A stretch of 64,000 bases of DNA from Roseiterribacter gracilis (lineage in GTDB: Bacteria; Pseudomonadota; Alphaproteobacteria; BOG-932; Roseiterribacteraceae): positions 3,720,001-3,784,000 of the forward strand of contig BOPV01000001.1 of NCBI GenBank assembly GCA_018332375.1. The letters are read 5' to 3'. A program made the position numbers and the translations under genes. The notes below the pieces were generated by a model. It saw nothing but the letters and a program-made list of their open reading frames with translations, was not told where the DNA came from and ran no database searches. This document shows positions 8,246 to 17,331 of this stretch, piece by piece (position 1 is the first letter of the stretch; each line of letters starts with the position of its first letter).

Positions 8246-9663
8246 TGGCGGCCGTAATCGTCGCTAAGCCGCACGATGTCGTCTTCGCCCAGATACGAAC
8301 CCGACTGGACTTCAATCAGTTCGAGCGGGCTTGTCCCCGGATTTTCCAGACGATGCACCGCGCCCAGCGGAATGTAGGTCGACATGTTGGCGCGCAAGGT
8401 GAGGATGTCGTCGTCGCGCGTGACACGCGCGGTGCCCGACACGACCACCCAATGTTCGGCGCGATGCGCGTGCTTTTGCAGCGACAGTTTCTGGCCGGGC
8501 TTCACCGTGATGCGTTTGACCTGAAAGCCCGGGCCGGCATCGATCGTTTCGTAATTGCCCCAGGGGCGGAATACGACCGGGTGCGCTTCGGCTTCTTTGC
8601 GGCCGCGGCTCTTCAGTTCGGTCACGATCTTTTTGACATCCTGCGCACGGTCCTTGGACGCGGCCATCACCACGTCCTTGCCGACCACCAGCACGACGTC
8701 TTTGAGGCCCAAGGTCGCGATCAGGTGCCCATCGCCGCGCAGATAGCAGCCTTCGGTGTCGAGCGCGATCACGTCGCCGATCGCGACGTTGCCGTGATTG
8801 TCCTTGTCGCCAAGTTCCCACATCGCCGACCAGCTACCGACGTCGCTCCAGCCGAGATCGGCGGGCACGACCGCGGCTTTGTCGGTCTTCTCCATCAACG
8901 CATAGTCGATCGATTGCGACGGCGCGTCGGCGAATGCGTCGCGATTGAGCCGCGTAAAGACGAGATCGCTTTCGGCTTTTTCGACCGACTTCATGGCTGC
9001 ATCGACGATCGCCGCGTCGAAGCGCGACAGTTCCGCCAGCAGCAATTTGGCCGGGAACAGGAACATGCCGCTGTTCCACGTCCAGGTGCCGCTTGCGACA
9101 TAGGATTCGGCAGTGGCGCGATCGGGCTTTTCGACGAAGCGCTCGACCTCGTACGCACCCGGCACGCCGTCGAGCACCTTGCCGCGCGCGATATAGCCGT
9201 AGCCGGTTTCCGGTTTGGTCGGCGTGATGCCGAACGTGACCAGCTTGCCGCGTTCGGCGGCCTTGGCGGCCATTGCGGCGGCTTTGGCGAAGGCAGCTTC
9301 GTCCGAGATCACGTGATCCGACGGCAGCACCAGCAGCAACGCATCGGGATCGCGCGCCAAGGCGATGGCGGCGGCTGCGGCGACGGCTGGTGCGGTGTTG
9401 CGCGCGACCGGTTCCAGAACGATCGCTGTCGGCGTGCAGCCAACCGCGCGCAGCTGTTCGGCGACGATGAAGCGATGGTCTTCGTTGCACACGACTAGCG
9501 GACCGGCGAAACCCGCACCGGCGACGCGCCGCGCGGTTTCGGCCAGCAGCGAGTTCGACGCGACGAGCGGGATCAGCTGTTTCGGCAACAAGTCGCGCGA
9601 CAGCGGCCACAGCCGCGTGCCCGAACCACCCGAAAGGATCACCGGAAAAATTTTGGCCTGCAT
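8242..9663 (-). CDS. manC: Mannose-1-phosphate guanylyltransferase / mannose-6-phosphate isomerase
   Basis: This bifunctional enzyme makes GDP-mannose for surface polysaccharides, from mannose-1-phosphate and GTP, and can also interconvert fructose-6-P and mannose-6-P. The 473-aa protein has the nucleotidyltransferase signature near residues 11-20 (SGGSGTRLWP) and PKQ, then FVEKP. The C-terminal type II isomerase cupin carries PGQKLSLQKHAHRAEHW and YIPLGAVHRL. Length is typical of the AlgA/ManC/XanB family. It fits the many sugar genes in the window, especially heptose genes that use GDP or ADP carriers. Three GGTTCG motifs lie upstream of its start. Confidence 0.93.
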   Translation of the reverse strand: MQAKIFPVILSGGSGTRLWPLSRDLLPKQLIPLVASNSLLAETARRVAGAGFAGPLVVCNEDHRFIVAEQLRAVGCTPTAIVLEPVARNTAPAVAAAAAIALARDPDALLLVLPSDHVISDEAAFAKAAAMAAKAAERGKLVTFGITPTKPETGYGYIARGKVLDGVPGAYEVERFVEKPDRATAESYVASGTWTWNSGMFLFPAKLLLAELSRFDAAIVDAAMKSVEKAESDLVFTRLNRDAFADAPSQSIDYALMEKTDKAAVVPADLGWSDVGSWSAMWELGDKDNHGNVAIGDVIALDTEGCYLRGDGHLIATLGLKDVVLVVGKDVVMAASKDRAQDVKKIVTELKSRGRKEAEAHPVVFRPWGNYETIDAGPGFQVKRITVKPGQKLSLQKHAHRAEHWVVVSGTARVTRDDDILTLRANMSTYIPLGAVHRLENPGTSPLELIEVQSGSYLGEDDIVRLSDDYGRQ

Positions 9664-9684
9664 GGAAGCGATCGTTTTCTCTCT

Positions 9685-9798
9685 GGTTCGAACCGTCCCC
9701 GCCCAGACCGGTTCGATCGTTTGTTCGATGCGTCAGGAAACGCTCTCTCGCGGTCTCCCACAGCCCCGATTGGCGGACAACCCCCGGTTCGACGAACC
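9685..9798. repeat. Three GGTTCG palindromic motifs upstream of manC
   Basis: GGTTCGAACC (9685-9694) is a perfect palindrome. GGTTCGATCG follows at 9710-9719. GGTTCG-A-CGAACC (9786-9798) is a second perfect palindrome. TCGAACCG (9688-9695) and CGGTTCGA (9709-9716) also form an 8-bp inverted repeat. They occupy the 206-nt gap before manC and look like operator half-sites. No factor is known to me for this motif. Confidence 0.4.
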
Positions 9799-9826
9799 CG
9801 GCATGAAGGGAAGGGGGACGGGTTGC

Positions 9827-9853
9827 GCGGACCTAAACGCCCCGCGGACCTAA
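9827..9853. repeat. 10-bp direct repeat just after the FliK-like gene
   Basis: GCGGACCTAA occurs twice (9827-9836 and 9844-9853) with a 17-bp period, between the FliK-like stop and the region upstream of manC. Function unknown. Confidence 0.4.
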
Positions 9854-9869
9854 GTCTCTCGGGCGGCGC

Positions 9870-11627
9870 CTAGGCCGACAGGCCCACGCCTTTGCCTTTG
9901 CCAAAGCTGCGGAAGCCGGTTGTGTCGACGAAGCTTTGCGGATTGGCCTGGAAGGCCAGCGCGCCTTTCGCACCGGTCAGCGACAGGGCGTCGGCCCAGA
10001 TGCCCGCGATGTCGCGCCGCATCTCGTCCGGCAACGGCGTCTTGCTGCGGACCACCAGATCGACGACCGGCGACACTGGGGACGGCCGCACCAACCCGTC
10101 GAGCTGGATCGGGCCCAAGGCGCTGGGCGCGATGTCGAGCAGGAAGCGCGTGCGCTTGCCTTCGCCTTCATCGCGCGCGTCAGCTTCGCGGTCGCCGACA
10201 CGCTGTTGGTCGTCCCGACGCAGAACATGAAGCTGCATCATCGCGATGCGCCCGTCATTTTCCTGCATCGGAATCGGATAGCTGCGCCATTCGGCGCCAA
10301 CCACGTCGGAGGCACGTTCCGACGCCGCGTTGAAATCTTCGAACAGACGCTCGGTGACGTTGCCTTTGCCGCTGCGCTTCAACGCATCGATCGCCGAGCC
10401 GCCGAACAAAGCGCGCGGATCGCCAAGTTTCAATGCCGCAGCGACGAACAACATGGCCGGCGCAAGATTGGCATTGGGCTGCGGAATCGCGGCGCGCATC
10501 GCTTGTGCGGCTGCAGGATCGGCGACGTCGAGCGTGCGCAGCGCAGCCGCAAGGGCCGGCCAATTGTCGCCGCGAATTGGATCCAGCGGCAGCACCGGCG
10601 CTTCGCCATTCGCGCCGACCGGCGTCGGCAGACGCTGCAACACGACGACCGATCCGGGATCGACGCGCGCATTGGTCTGCAGCGCAATCGCCTGTCCGTC
10701 TGGTGTGGTCGCAACTGGAAATCCGCTGGCGCGTGCCGAGCCGACCGTCGCTGCGATCTGATCGCCGCTGGTCGGCGGAATTTGCGAGCCCGGCGGCAAC
10801 ACCTGCAAGACGCGCACGCCAAGCGGAGCGGGCGTCTGCGACGGTGTCAGCGCAATGTTGGGCGCAGCAGCCGTCGGTGCATTCACTTCGGTTGCGACCG
10901 TCTGCGCAAACAACGCTGCACCGGCACCGCGCAACGACGGCGAGGTCGTGACCGGCGTCGCGTTCGCGAGCGCGGCGGTTACTTGCGTCGTTGCTGCTGC
11001 GACCGTCGCGGGCGTGGTGGCAACGGTCGTGCTCGCAGCGGTCGTCGGTGTCGTCGCCGCTGTCGTGGCGGCGGCGGTTGTCGTCGCCGCGACCGTCGGT
11101 GCCGTTGTTGCAGTCTGGCCGGGAACGGTGGTTGCGGGCTGTGTCGTGGGCGTTGCCGCGGTCGGCAATTGCAGCACTTCGATCACCGCGCCGGGCAGCA
11201 GCGGTGCCGCGGGTGCGCCAATATTGGCAACGACAGCCGGCGTCAGTGCTGCGGGCGTTGCGGGAACCGCAGGCGTGCCCGCCTGGCCCGTGCCGCTGGC
11301 CGACGTATCGACAAGCGCGGTTTGCGGTGGATTGCCGGCGGGAATTTGCAGCACGACCGGGCGGCCGACGGGCAACGGCGTCGTGACCTGCAGCAAGACA
11401 TCGCCGAGCGACGTGCGCACCTGCGCCAGGACGCCCTGTGCCGAGGTCTGCTGATCGATCACCGTGCCGGGAAGAAGCACCGCGCGTTCGATTGCCTGCA
11501 GCGCCTGCGGCAGCTCGACGACGGCGACCGGTTGCGGCGCGGGTTGCGGCACGACGGTGGGTCCGCGCGCAACAGTTTGCGCTGCAACAGCCGGATCCAC
11601 TGGAGGTGGCGGGGCCACGAAAGTCAT
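9870..11627 (-). CDS. FliK-like flagellar hook-length control protein (second copy type)
   Basis: The 585-aa product sits directly downstream of flhA and has a FliK-style layout: a long Ala/Thr/Pro-rich linker (about residues 110-250, many TTAA/ATT repeats) and a structured C-terminus. The C-terminal region (about 490-585) has the amphipathic pattern FLLDIAPSALGPIQLDGLV, which resembles the FliK hook-length domain. It differs from the better FliK match at 54686-56308. It may act in hook-length or export-gate switching, or in another flagellar step. Start ATG 11627 has only a weak ribosome site. A hairpin-like palindrome precedes it. Function is inferred from pattern and position. Confidence 0.6.
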   Translation of the reverse strand: MTFVAPPPPVDPAVAAQTVARGPTVVPQPAPQPVAVVELPQALQAIERAVLLPGTVIDQQTSAQGVLAQVRTSLGDVLLQVTTPLPVGRPVVLQIPAGNPPQTALVDTSASGTGQAGTPAVPATPAALTPAVVANIGAPAAPLLPGAVIEVLQLPTAATPTTQPATTVPGQTATTAPTVAATTTAAATTAATTPTTAASTTVATTPATVAAATTQVTAALANATPVTTSPSLRGAGAALFAQTVATEVNAPTAAAPNIALTPSQTPAPLGVRVLQVLPPGSQIPPTSGDQIAATVGSARASGFPVATTPDGQAIALQTNARVDPGSVVVLQRLPTPVGANGEAPVLPLDPIRGDNWPALAAALRTLDVADPAAAQAMRAAIPQPNANLAPAMLFVAAALKLGDPRALFGGSAIDALKRSGKGNVTERLFEDFNAASERASDVVGAEWRSYPIPMQENDGRIAMMQLHVLRRDDQQRVGDREADARDEGEGKRTRFLLDIAPSALGPIQLDGLVRPSPVSPVVDLVVRSKTPLPDEMRRDIAGIWADALSLTGAKGALAFQANPQSFVDTTGFRSFGKGKGVGLSA

Positions 11628-11693
11628 GAGCCAAGCCTAGCGCCAAATGGCGCGCACCGAAACCTGCGGTTCGTCAGACTGCCAAGGAAAGGT

Positions 11694-13835
11694 TCAGATT
11701 TGTCCCAGCGTCTTGATGCGCGCTTTGGGATGAATTTCGCTCTGGCTCATGACCACGGTCTGCGGCCGGAAACGTTCGATGATCGAGCGAACATACGGAC
11801 GGATCAGCGGGCTGGTCAGCAGCACAGGCGTCTCACCAGCAGCGGCAAGCCGCTCGTACATCTGACGAACGCCCGAGATGAATTGCTGGAGCTGCGACGG
11901 CGCCATCGACAGCTGCTTGTCGTCACCGGTGCCCACGATCGATTCCGCAAACGCCTGTTCCCACTCAGGACTGAGCGTAACAAGAGGAAGCACGCCCGAC
12001 GCGTTGACGTGACCTTCGCAGATCTGGCGTGCCAGACGCGCGCGCACATGTTCGGTAATCTGACCGACATTGCGCGTGTGCTGCGACGCTTCGCTGACGC
12101 CTTCGAGAATGGTCGGCAGGTCGCGGATCGAGATGCGTTCCGACAACAGGTTCTGCAGCACGCGCTGCAGGCCGCCGATGCTGATCTGCGTCGGGATGAC
12201 GTCGGTGATCAGCTTCTGGTGCTGCTTGTCGAGTTCGTCGAGCAGCTTTTGCGTCTCGCTGTACGAGAGCAGCTCGGCGAGATTGTCTTTCACCGTCTCG
12301 GTCAGATGCGTGGTCAGCACGGTCGACGGATCGACGACGGTGTAGCCTTTGAAATGCGCTTCTTCGCGATAGTTGGCCGGGATCCACATCGCCGGCAGGC
12401 CGAAGGTCGGCTCGACCGTTGTTTCACCCGGCAGCGAGATCTGGTCGCCGCGCGGATCCATGCACAACAGCATCTGCGGACGAACTTCGCCGCGGCCAGC
12501 TTCGATTTCTTTGACGCGAATGACGTAGGTGTTGGCCGGAAGCTGCAGATTGTCCTGGATGCGCACCGACGGCATCACAAAGCCGATATCCTGCGCCAGC
12601 TGCCGGCGCAGGCCTTTGATCTGATCGGTGAGCTTGTTGCCGGTCGGCGTATTCACCAGCGGCAGCAGCCCGTAACCCAGCTCGAGGCGGATATAGTCGA
12701 TCGCAAGCGCGGTCGCGATCGGCTCGTCGGCGACCGGCGCTTTCGCCGCTTCGCTCGCAGTCGCCTCGTCGGCGGCTTTTTGTTCTTTGAGCTTGCTGCG
12801 CGGCAGCCACCAGGCCAGCGCGCCGGATCCGATCGCGAGCGTCAGGAACGGCGCCATCGGCATGCCGGGCAAGAAGGCGAGCAGCACCAGCAGGCCCGAC
12901 GTGACGCCCAACGTCATCGGATAACCCGACAACTGGCTGAACAGCGCCTTGTCCATCGAGCCGGTCGTGCCGGCCTTGGTGACCAACATACCGGCAGCGA
13001 CCGAGATGATCAGCGCCGGGATCTGCGAGACCAGGCCTTCACCGATCGTCAGCAGCGTATAGGTGTGCGCCGACTGTCCGAAGCTCAGGCCTTTTTGGGC
13101 CGAGCCGATGATGATGCCGCCGACGATATTGACGAAGACGATGATCATCGCCGCGACGGCGTCGCCGCGGACGAACTTCGCGGCGCCGTCCATCGCGCCG
13201 TAGAAGCCGCTTTCGTCTTCCAGTTCTTTGCGGCGCTTGCGCGCGTCGGCTTCGGCGATCAGGCCCGCCGACAAATCGGCGTCGATCGCCATCTGCTTGC
13301 CCGGCATCGAGTCCAAGCTGAAACGCGCCGCGACTTCCGCGATACGTCCCGAACCCTTCGTGATGACGATGAAGTTGATGATGATCAGAATGCCGAAAAT
13401 GATCACGCCGATGACGAAGTTGCCGCCGGTCACGAACTGACCGAAGGCTTGAATGATCGACCCGGCGGCTTTGGTGCCTTCGTGCCCGTGGCTGAGAATC
13501 AGACGGGTCGAGGCAACGTTCAGCGACAAACGAAGCAGCGTTGTGATCAGGAGCACCGTCGGGAAGGACGAGAACTCAAGCGGCTTCGGAATGAACAGAA
13601 CCGTCATCAGAATGAGGACGGAGATGGTGATCGACAGCGCCAGCGAGATGTCCAGCAACCAGGCTGGCATCGGCAGCATCAGGACGGTCAGGATCGCGAT
13701 GAGGCCGATCGCGAGCGCGATGTCGCCACGACGCACCACCGCCGCCGCTGACGCAAAGCCTCCGAACGAGAAGCCGCTGCCAGCAGGCGTCGCTGTGCCG
13801 TCGATCGTGACAGGCCCGGAAGACGCGTCGCTCAT
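11694..13835 (-). CDS. flhA: Flagellar export gate protein FlhA
   Basis: FlhA is the large inner-membrane gate subunit of the flagellar type III export apparatus. Its cytoplasmic ring docks export substrates and chaperones. The 713-aa protein has the N-terminal multi-helix membrane part (about residues 35-330), including the cytoplasmic FHIPEP-type loop RFSLDSMPGKQMAIDADL, then the soluble C-terminal domain. Length is normal. It is separated from flbD by 35 nt and is preceded by the fliF-fliG-fliH-fliN-flbD block, as in Caulobacter. The FliK-like gene follows. Confidence 0.97.
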   Translation of the reverse strand: MSDASSGPVTIDGTATPAGSGFSFGGFASAAAVVRRGDIALAIGLIAILTVLMLPMPAWLLDISLALSITISVLILMTVLFIPKPLEFSSFPTVLLITTLLRLSLNVASTRLILSHGHEGTKAAGSIIQAFGQFVTGGNFVIGVIIFGILIIINFIVITKGSGRIAEVAARFSLDSMPGKQMAIDADLSAGLIAEADARKRRKELEDESGFYGAMDGAAKFVRGDAVAAMIIVFVNIVGGIIIGSAQKGLSFGQSAHTYTLLTIGEGLVSQIPALIISVAAGMLVTKAGTTGSMDKALFSQLSGYPMTLGVTSGLLVLLAFLPGMPMAPFLTLAIGSGALAWWLPRSKLKEQKAADEATASEAAKAPVADEPIATALAIDYIRLELGYGLLPLVNTPTGNKLTDQIKGLRRQLAQDIGFVMPSVRIQDNLQLPANTYVIRVKEIEAGRGEVRPQMLLCMDPRGDQISLPGETTVEPTFGLPAMWIPANYREEAHFKGYTVVDPSTVLTTHLTETVKDNLAELLSYSETQKLLDELDKQHQKLITDVIPTQISIGGLQRVLQNLLSERISIRDLPTILEGVSEASQHTRNVGQITEHVRARLARQICEGHVNASGVLPLVTLSPEWEQAFAESIVGTGDDKQLSMAPSQLQQFISGVRQMYERLAAAGETPVLLTSPLIRPYVRSIIERFRPQTVVMSQSEIHPKARIKTLGQI

Positions 13836-13870
13836 CTAGAATCCAAATCCAAGAATGCGGTGATCAGAGA

Positions 13871-15265
13871 TCAAACAGACGCGCGTTCGCCTTCGCCCGG
13901 CATCGGAACCTTGATGCCGCTCTCGCTGTATTCTTTCAGCTTGTTGCGCAGCGTCCGGATCGAGATGCCGAGAATGTTGGCGGCATGGGTACGGTTGCCG
14001 AGCGTATGGGTCAGCGTGCCGAGAATGAGATCGCGTTCGACCTCAGCGACGGTGCGGCCGATATAGCCGGCAGCAGCCAGCGTCTCGGTGTTCTTCGCGT
14101 CGCTGGCATTGGTCGTGACCTGCGCCGGCGCAGCAGTCGGCGAGGCCGCAAGCGGACCCGACGTCTGACCGCCCTGGAGCAGGATTGCTTCCGGTTCGAT
14201 CGTATCGGCCGGCGACAGCAGCACCGCGCGATGCATGGTGTTTTCCAGCTCGCGCACGTTGCCGCGCCAGGCATGCGTCTTCAGCTTGTTCACGGCGTTG
14301 TCGGTCAGCGCCTTGTAGCCGACTCCGTTCGACGCCGAATATTTGCGTGCGAAATGTTCGGCCAGTGCCGGAATGTCGTCGGGACGCTGGCGCAGCGGCG
14401 GCAACGCGATCTGCATCACGTTGAGCCGGTAGTAGAGATCTTCGCGGAACTCGCCGCCGCGCACGGCGGCTTCGAGATCGCGGTTCGAGGTTGCGATCAG
14501 ACGCACATCGACTTTGACCGGGCTGTTGCCGCCGATCCGGTCGATTTCGCGTTCCTGAATCGCGCGCAGCAGCTTGGCCTGCAGGCGTGGTGCGATTTCG
14601 CTGATTTCGTCGAGCAGCAAGGTGCCGCCGGTCGCTTCTTCGAATTTGCCCAGACGGCGCGCGACGGCGCCGGTGAAGGCGCCTTTCTCGTGGCCGAACA
14701 ATTCGCTTTCGAGCAACGTCTCGGGGATCGCCGCGCAATTGATTGCGACGAAGGCGCCGTTGGCGCGCCGCGACTTGCGGTGGATCCAGCGTGCGACGAC
14801 TTCTTTGCCGGTTCCGCTTTCGCCGGTGATCAGCACCGTCGCGTCGGCCGGCGCAATCTGATCCGCCAGCTTCAACACCGTCTTCATCGCCGGATCGCGG
14901 AACACCAGCGCGTGCGTTTCTTCCGAAACGGCTTCCAGCACCGCGGCGATCAACTGCGCGTCCGGCGGCAGCGGCAGGTATTCCTTCGCGCCGGCGCGGA
15001 TCGCGCGCACCGCAGCCTGGGTATCGGTGCCGATGCCGCATGCGACGACCGGCAATGCGATACGCTCGCTCTTCAGCGCTTCAACCAGCTTGGCCACGTC
15101 CAGCTTGACGTCGACCATGACAAGGTCGGCGCCTTTGCCGTTGCGCAGCGCATGCAGCGCCTGGTCGATTGTCTCGGCGTGCGCGACTTTGGCGCCGCGA
15201 TCGAGTGCAATACGACCGGCTTCGGTGATGTAGCCCAGAAGCGTGCCGACGATCAGCAGCCGCAT
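13871..15265 (-). CDS. flbD: Sigma-54 activator FlbD, flagellar regulator
   Basis: FlbD is the NtrC-family activator that turns on sigma-54 flagellar promoters after the early basal body is built. The 464-aa protein has an N-terminal receiver-like domain, a sigma-54 AAA+ domain (Walker A GESGTGKE at residues 148-155, GAFTGA at 195-200) and a C-terminal Fis-type helix-turn-helix (AANILGISIRTLRNKLKEY). The receiver begins LLIVGTLLGYI and lacks the paired acidic residues of classical response regulators, as in Caulobacter FlbD. Two sigma-54 promoters in this window are candidate targets, and its partner FliX is encoded at 58612. Confidence 0.95.
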   Translation of the reverse strand: MRLLIVGTLLGYITEAGRIALDRGAKVAHAETIDQALHALRNGKGADLVMVDVKLDVAKLVEALKSERIALPVVACGIGTDTQAAVRAIRAGAKEYLPLPPDAQLIAAVLEAVSEETHALVFRDPAMKTVLKLADQIAPADATVLITGESGTGKEVVARWIHRKSRRANGAFVAINCAAIPETLLESELFGHEKGAFTGAVARRLGKFEEATGGTLLLDEISEIAPRLQAKLLRAIQEREIDRIGGNSPVKVDVRLIATSNRDLEAAVRGGEFREDLYYRLNVMQIALPPLRQRPDDIPALAEHFARKYSASNGVGYKALTDNAVNKLKTHAWRGNVRELENTMHRAVLLSPADTIEPEAILLQGGQTSGPLAASPTAAPAQVTTNASDAKNTETLAAAGYIGRTVAEVERDLILGTLTHTLGNRTHAANILGISIRTLRNKLKEYSESGIKVPMPGEGERASV

Positions 15266-15295
15266 GGTGTGTACCCTCGAAGAACGGAGACGGTG

Positions 15296-15631
15296 TTAGC
15301 CGCGATCCGACTTGATGATTTCGGTCATCGTCACGCCCAGTCGATCGTCGACGACGACGACTTCGCCGCGCGCGACCAACCGGTTGTTGACGTAGATGTC
15401 GATGGCTTCGCCGACCTTGCGGTCAAGTTCCACGACCGCGCCGCGACCCAGCTTCAGGAGCTGGCTCACTTGCATGGTGGATTTGCCGAGGACGGCAGAA
15501 ATCTGGACCGGGATGTCGTAAATCGCATCCAGTTCCTTCGGTTCGCCAAAGCCCTCGAACTCGCTCGAGGACTGCATTGGCGACCCGGGCATTTCCAGAT
15601 CGGTGAGGGACAGGTTTTCAGTGCCGCTCAT
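15296..15631 (-). CDS. fliN: Flagellar motor switch protein FliN
   Basis: FliN forms the bottom of the C ring, where it binds CheY-P and helps the export ATPase complex dock. The 111-aa protein has the SpoA domain in its last ~80 residues (DIPVQISAVLGKSTMQVSQLL ending MTEIIKSDRG), with the usual LGRGAVVELD and NNRLVARGEVVVVDDRLGV strands. The N-terminal ~30 residues are variable. It lies 17 nt after fliH and 30 nt before flbD. Confidence 0.95.
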   Translation of the reverse strand: MSGTENLSLTDLEMPGSPMQSSSEFEGFGEPKELDAIYDIPVQISAVLGKSTMQVSQLLKLGRGAVVELDRKVGEAIDIYVNNRLVARGEVVVVDDRLGVTMTEIIKSDRG

Positions 15632-15648
15632 CGCGGATCTCCTTGATC

Positions 15649-16278
15649 TCAGGTCGCTTGGGTTGGGATCGACTCAATCGCGAGTCGTTCGATGGCAGCC
15701 AGGACGATTGCGACGCGTCGTTCAGCGCCGCCATCGGCCCATTCCACGCGCACATCGCTGGGCGCGAAATTCGGTTCCGAGAACATCACGACCTTGCCGT
15801 TGAAGTGACGGGCATCGGTCAGGGTTGCGATCCGCTCTTTCAGCGGCTCGAGCATCGTCTCGTGCACCCGCACGACGAGGCGCGGCTCGTCATAGCGTTC
15901 TTCGAGACATTCGTTCAGCAGCCGCTCGGCTTCGTCGAGCGCCGCTTTGGCCGCAATCGCCGGCGCGAGCTTTTTCAGCATCGCGAGCGCCAAGGTCACC
16001 GCATCGCGCTGGAAGTTGGCGTCGCGCTTTGCTTCCTGGCGCGACAGGTCCGACAGATGCACTTCGATCGCGGCAGCCAGGCCGGCGATCTGTTGCAGCA
16101 GACCGGTTTCGATTTCACGTTTGCCGACTTCGACGCCGTGGCCGTAGGCCTGCTGCTTCGCAGCCGCCAATTCTTCTTCCGAGAAGCTCGGCGGCGGCGG
16201 GGCGCTTTCGACCAGACGCAGTTCGACGATCTTGCGATCGATCTCGTCGAAATCGTCGAAGGTGAAGGACGAGGGCAT
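15649..16278 (-). CDS. fliH: FliH-like flagellar export regulator
   Basis: FliH binds the export ATPase FliI and links it to the C ring. The 209-aa protein has an acidic, Pro-containing N-terminus (EIDRKIVELRLVESAPPPP), a central helical coiled-coil region (EEELAAAKQQAYGHGVEVG) and a C-terminal domain, as in alphaproteobacterial FliH (FlbE in Caulobacter). ATG 16278 overlaps the fliG stop by one base (TGATG). A TTG at 16281 is possible but weaker. The fliI ATPase gene is not in the window. Confidence 0.85.
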   Translation of the reverse strand: MPSSFTFDDFDEIDRKIVELRLVESAPPPPSFSEEELAAAKQQAYGHGVEVGKREIETGLLQQIAGLAAAIEVHLSDLSRQEAKRDANFQRDAVTLALAMLKKLAPAIAAKAALDEAERLLNECLEERYDEPRLVVRVHETMLEPLKERIATLTDARHFNGKVVMFSEPNFAPSDVRVEWADGGAERRVAIVLAAIERLAIESIPTQAT

Positions 16279-17297
16279 CAATAGATCACCTCATCATCCT
16301 GACCGCCTTCGGCCAGGATGATTTCGCCGCGCGCGGCCAGGTCTTTGGCGGTGGCGACGATGAATTGCTGCGCTTCGTCCACGTCGCGCAGGCGCACCGG
16401 GCCCATCGCGTTCATGTCTTCCTTGAGGATCTTCGCCGCGCGTTCCGACATGTTCGAGAAGAACAGGTTGCGCAGAATTTCCGACGCACCTTTGAGCGCC
16501 AGCGGGAAGCGCGTCTTGTCGACCACACGAATGATCGTCTGGATCGCCGACGGATCCAGCTTCTGCAGATCCTCGAAGGTGAACATCAGCGCTTTGATCT
16601 TCTCGGCGCTGTCGCGGTTGCGCTCTTCCAGTGCGGCCAGGAACCGGTTCTCAACCGCACGGTCGAGATTGTTGAAAATCTCGGCCATCATCTCGTGGCT
16701 GTCGCGGCGATTGGTGCGCGCCAGGTTCGACATGAACTCGTTGCGCAACGTGCGCTCGACGTCGTCCAGAACTTCCTTCTGCACCGCCTCCATGCGCAGC
16801 ATGCGCATGATGACTTCCATCGCGAAGGTTTCCGGCAGCTGGCTCAGCACGCGGGCCGCGTGGTCCGGCTTGATCTTCGACAGCACGACCGCAACCGTCT
16901 GCGGATATTCGTTCTTGAGGTAGTTGGCGAGAACCTGCTCGTTCACGTTGCCGAGCTTGTCCCACATGGTGCGACCTGCGGGACCCCGCAGCTCTTCCAT
17001 GATGGTGCCGACTTTGTCCTTGCCCATCACCTTGAGCAGAAGACGCTCGGTCGCCGCGATGCCGCCGACGATCGTGCCCGTCGACGACATCTGTTCCGCA
17101 AACTCGGCAAACAGACGTTCGATAATCGACGACGACACCGAGCCCAGGTTCGACATGGTCTGCGCGATTTCGCGGACCTCTTCGTCGTCCATATGCTCGA
17201 ACAAACGCGCCGCGTTCTCTTCGCCCAGTGACAGGGCAAAGATCGCCGCTTTTTCGGGACCGGTTAGTCCCCGGTAGTCCTCACGGACACGCGCCAT
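16278..17297 (-). CDS. fliG: Flagellar motor switch protein FliG
   Basis: FliG is the rotor protein of the C ring that binds FliF and interacts with the stator MotA to make torque. The 339-aa protein has the three FliG domains. The N-terminal part starts [21 protein letters not shown], the middle domain has [22 protein letters not shown], and the C-terminal domain has charged torque-helix residues ([20 protein letters not shown]). The C-terminal EVIY ends one base into fliH. Length matches the family. It follows fliF with a 34-nt gap. Confidence 0.97.
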   Translation of the reverse strand: MARVREDYRGLTGPEKAAIFALSLGEENAARLFEHMDDEEVREIAQTMSNLGSVSSSIIERLFAEFAEQMSSTGTIVGGIAATERLLLKVMGKDKVGTIMEELRGPAGRTMWDKLGNVNEQVLANYLKNEYPQTVAVVLSKIKPDHAARVLSQLPETFAMEVIMRMLRMEAVQKEVLDDVERTLRNEFMSNLARTNRRDSHEMMAEIFNNLDRAVENRFLAALEERNRDSAEKIKALMFTFEDLQKLDPSAIQTIIRVVDKTRFPLALKGASEILRNLFFSNMSERAAKILKEDMNAMGPVRLRDVDEAQQFIVATAKDLAARGEIILAEGGQDDEVIY

Positions 17298-17331
17298 GGA
17301 TGCTTACGCCGTTACGCTAGAATTGTGCTGA

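Noticed and set aside
6746..8257. A long plus-strand frame across nadE
   Set aside because: Antisense shadow of a clear NadE gene with all catalytic residues.
10980..11160. Repetitive Thr/Ala-coding tract
   Set aside because: Low-complexity linker of the FliK-like protein, not a DNA repeat with its own role.
9936..13751. A 1271-codon open frame on the plus strand
   Set aside because: It is antisense to flhA and the FliK-like gene, is rich in Arg and His, and arises from high-GC codon bias. It has no recognisable domain.
13985..15646. A 553-codon plus-strand frame across flbD and fliN
   Set aside because: Antisense shadow of the two flagellar genes.
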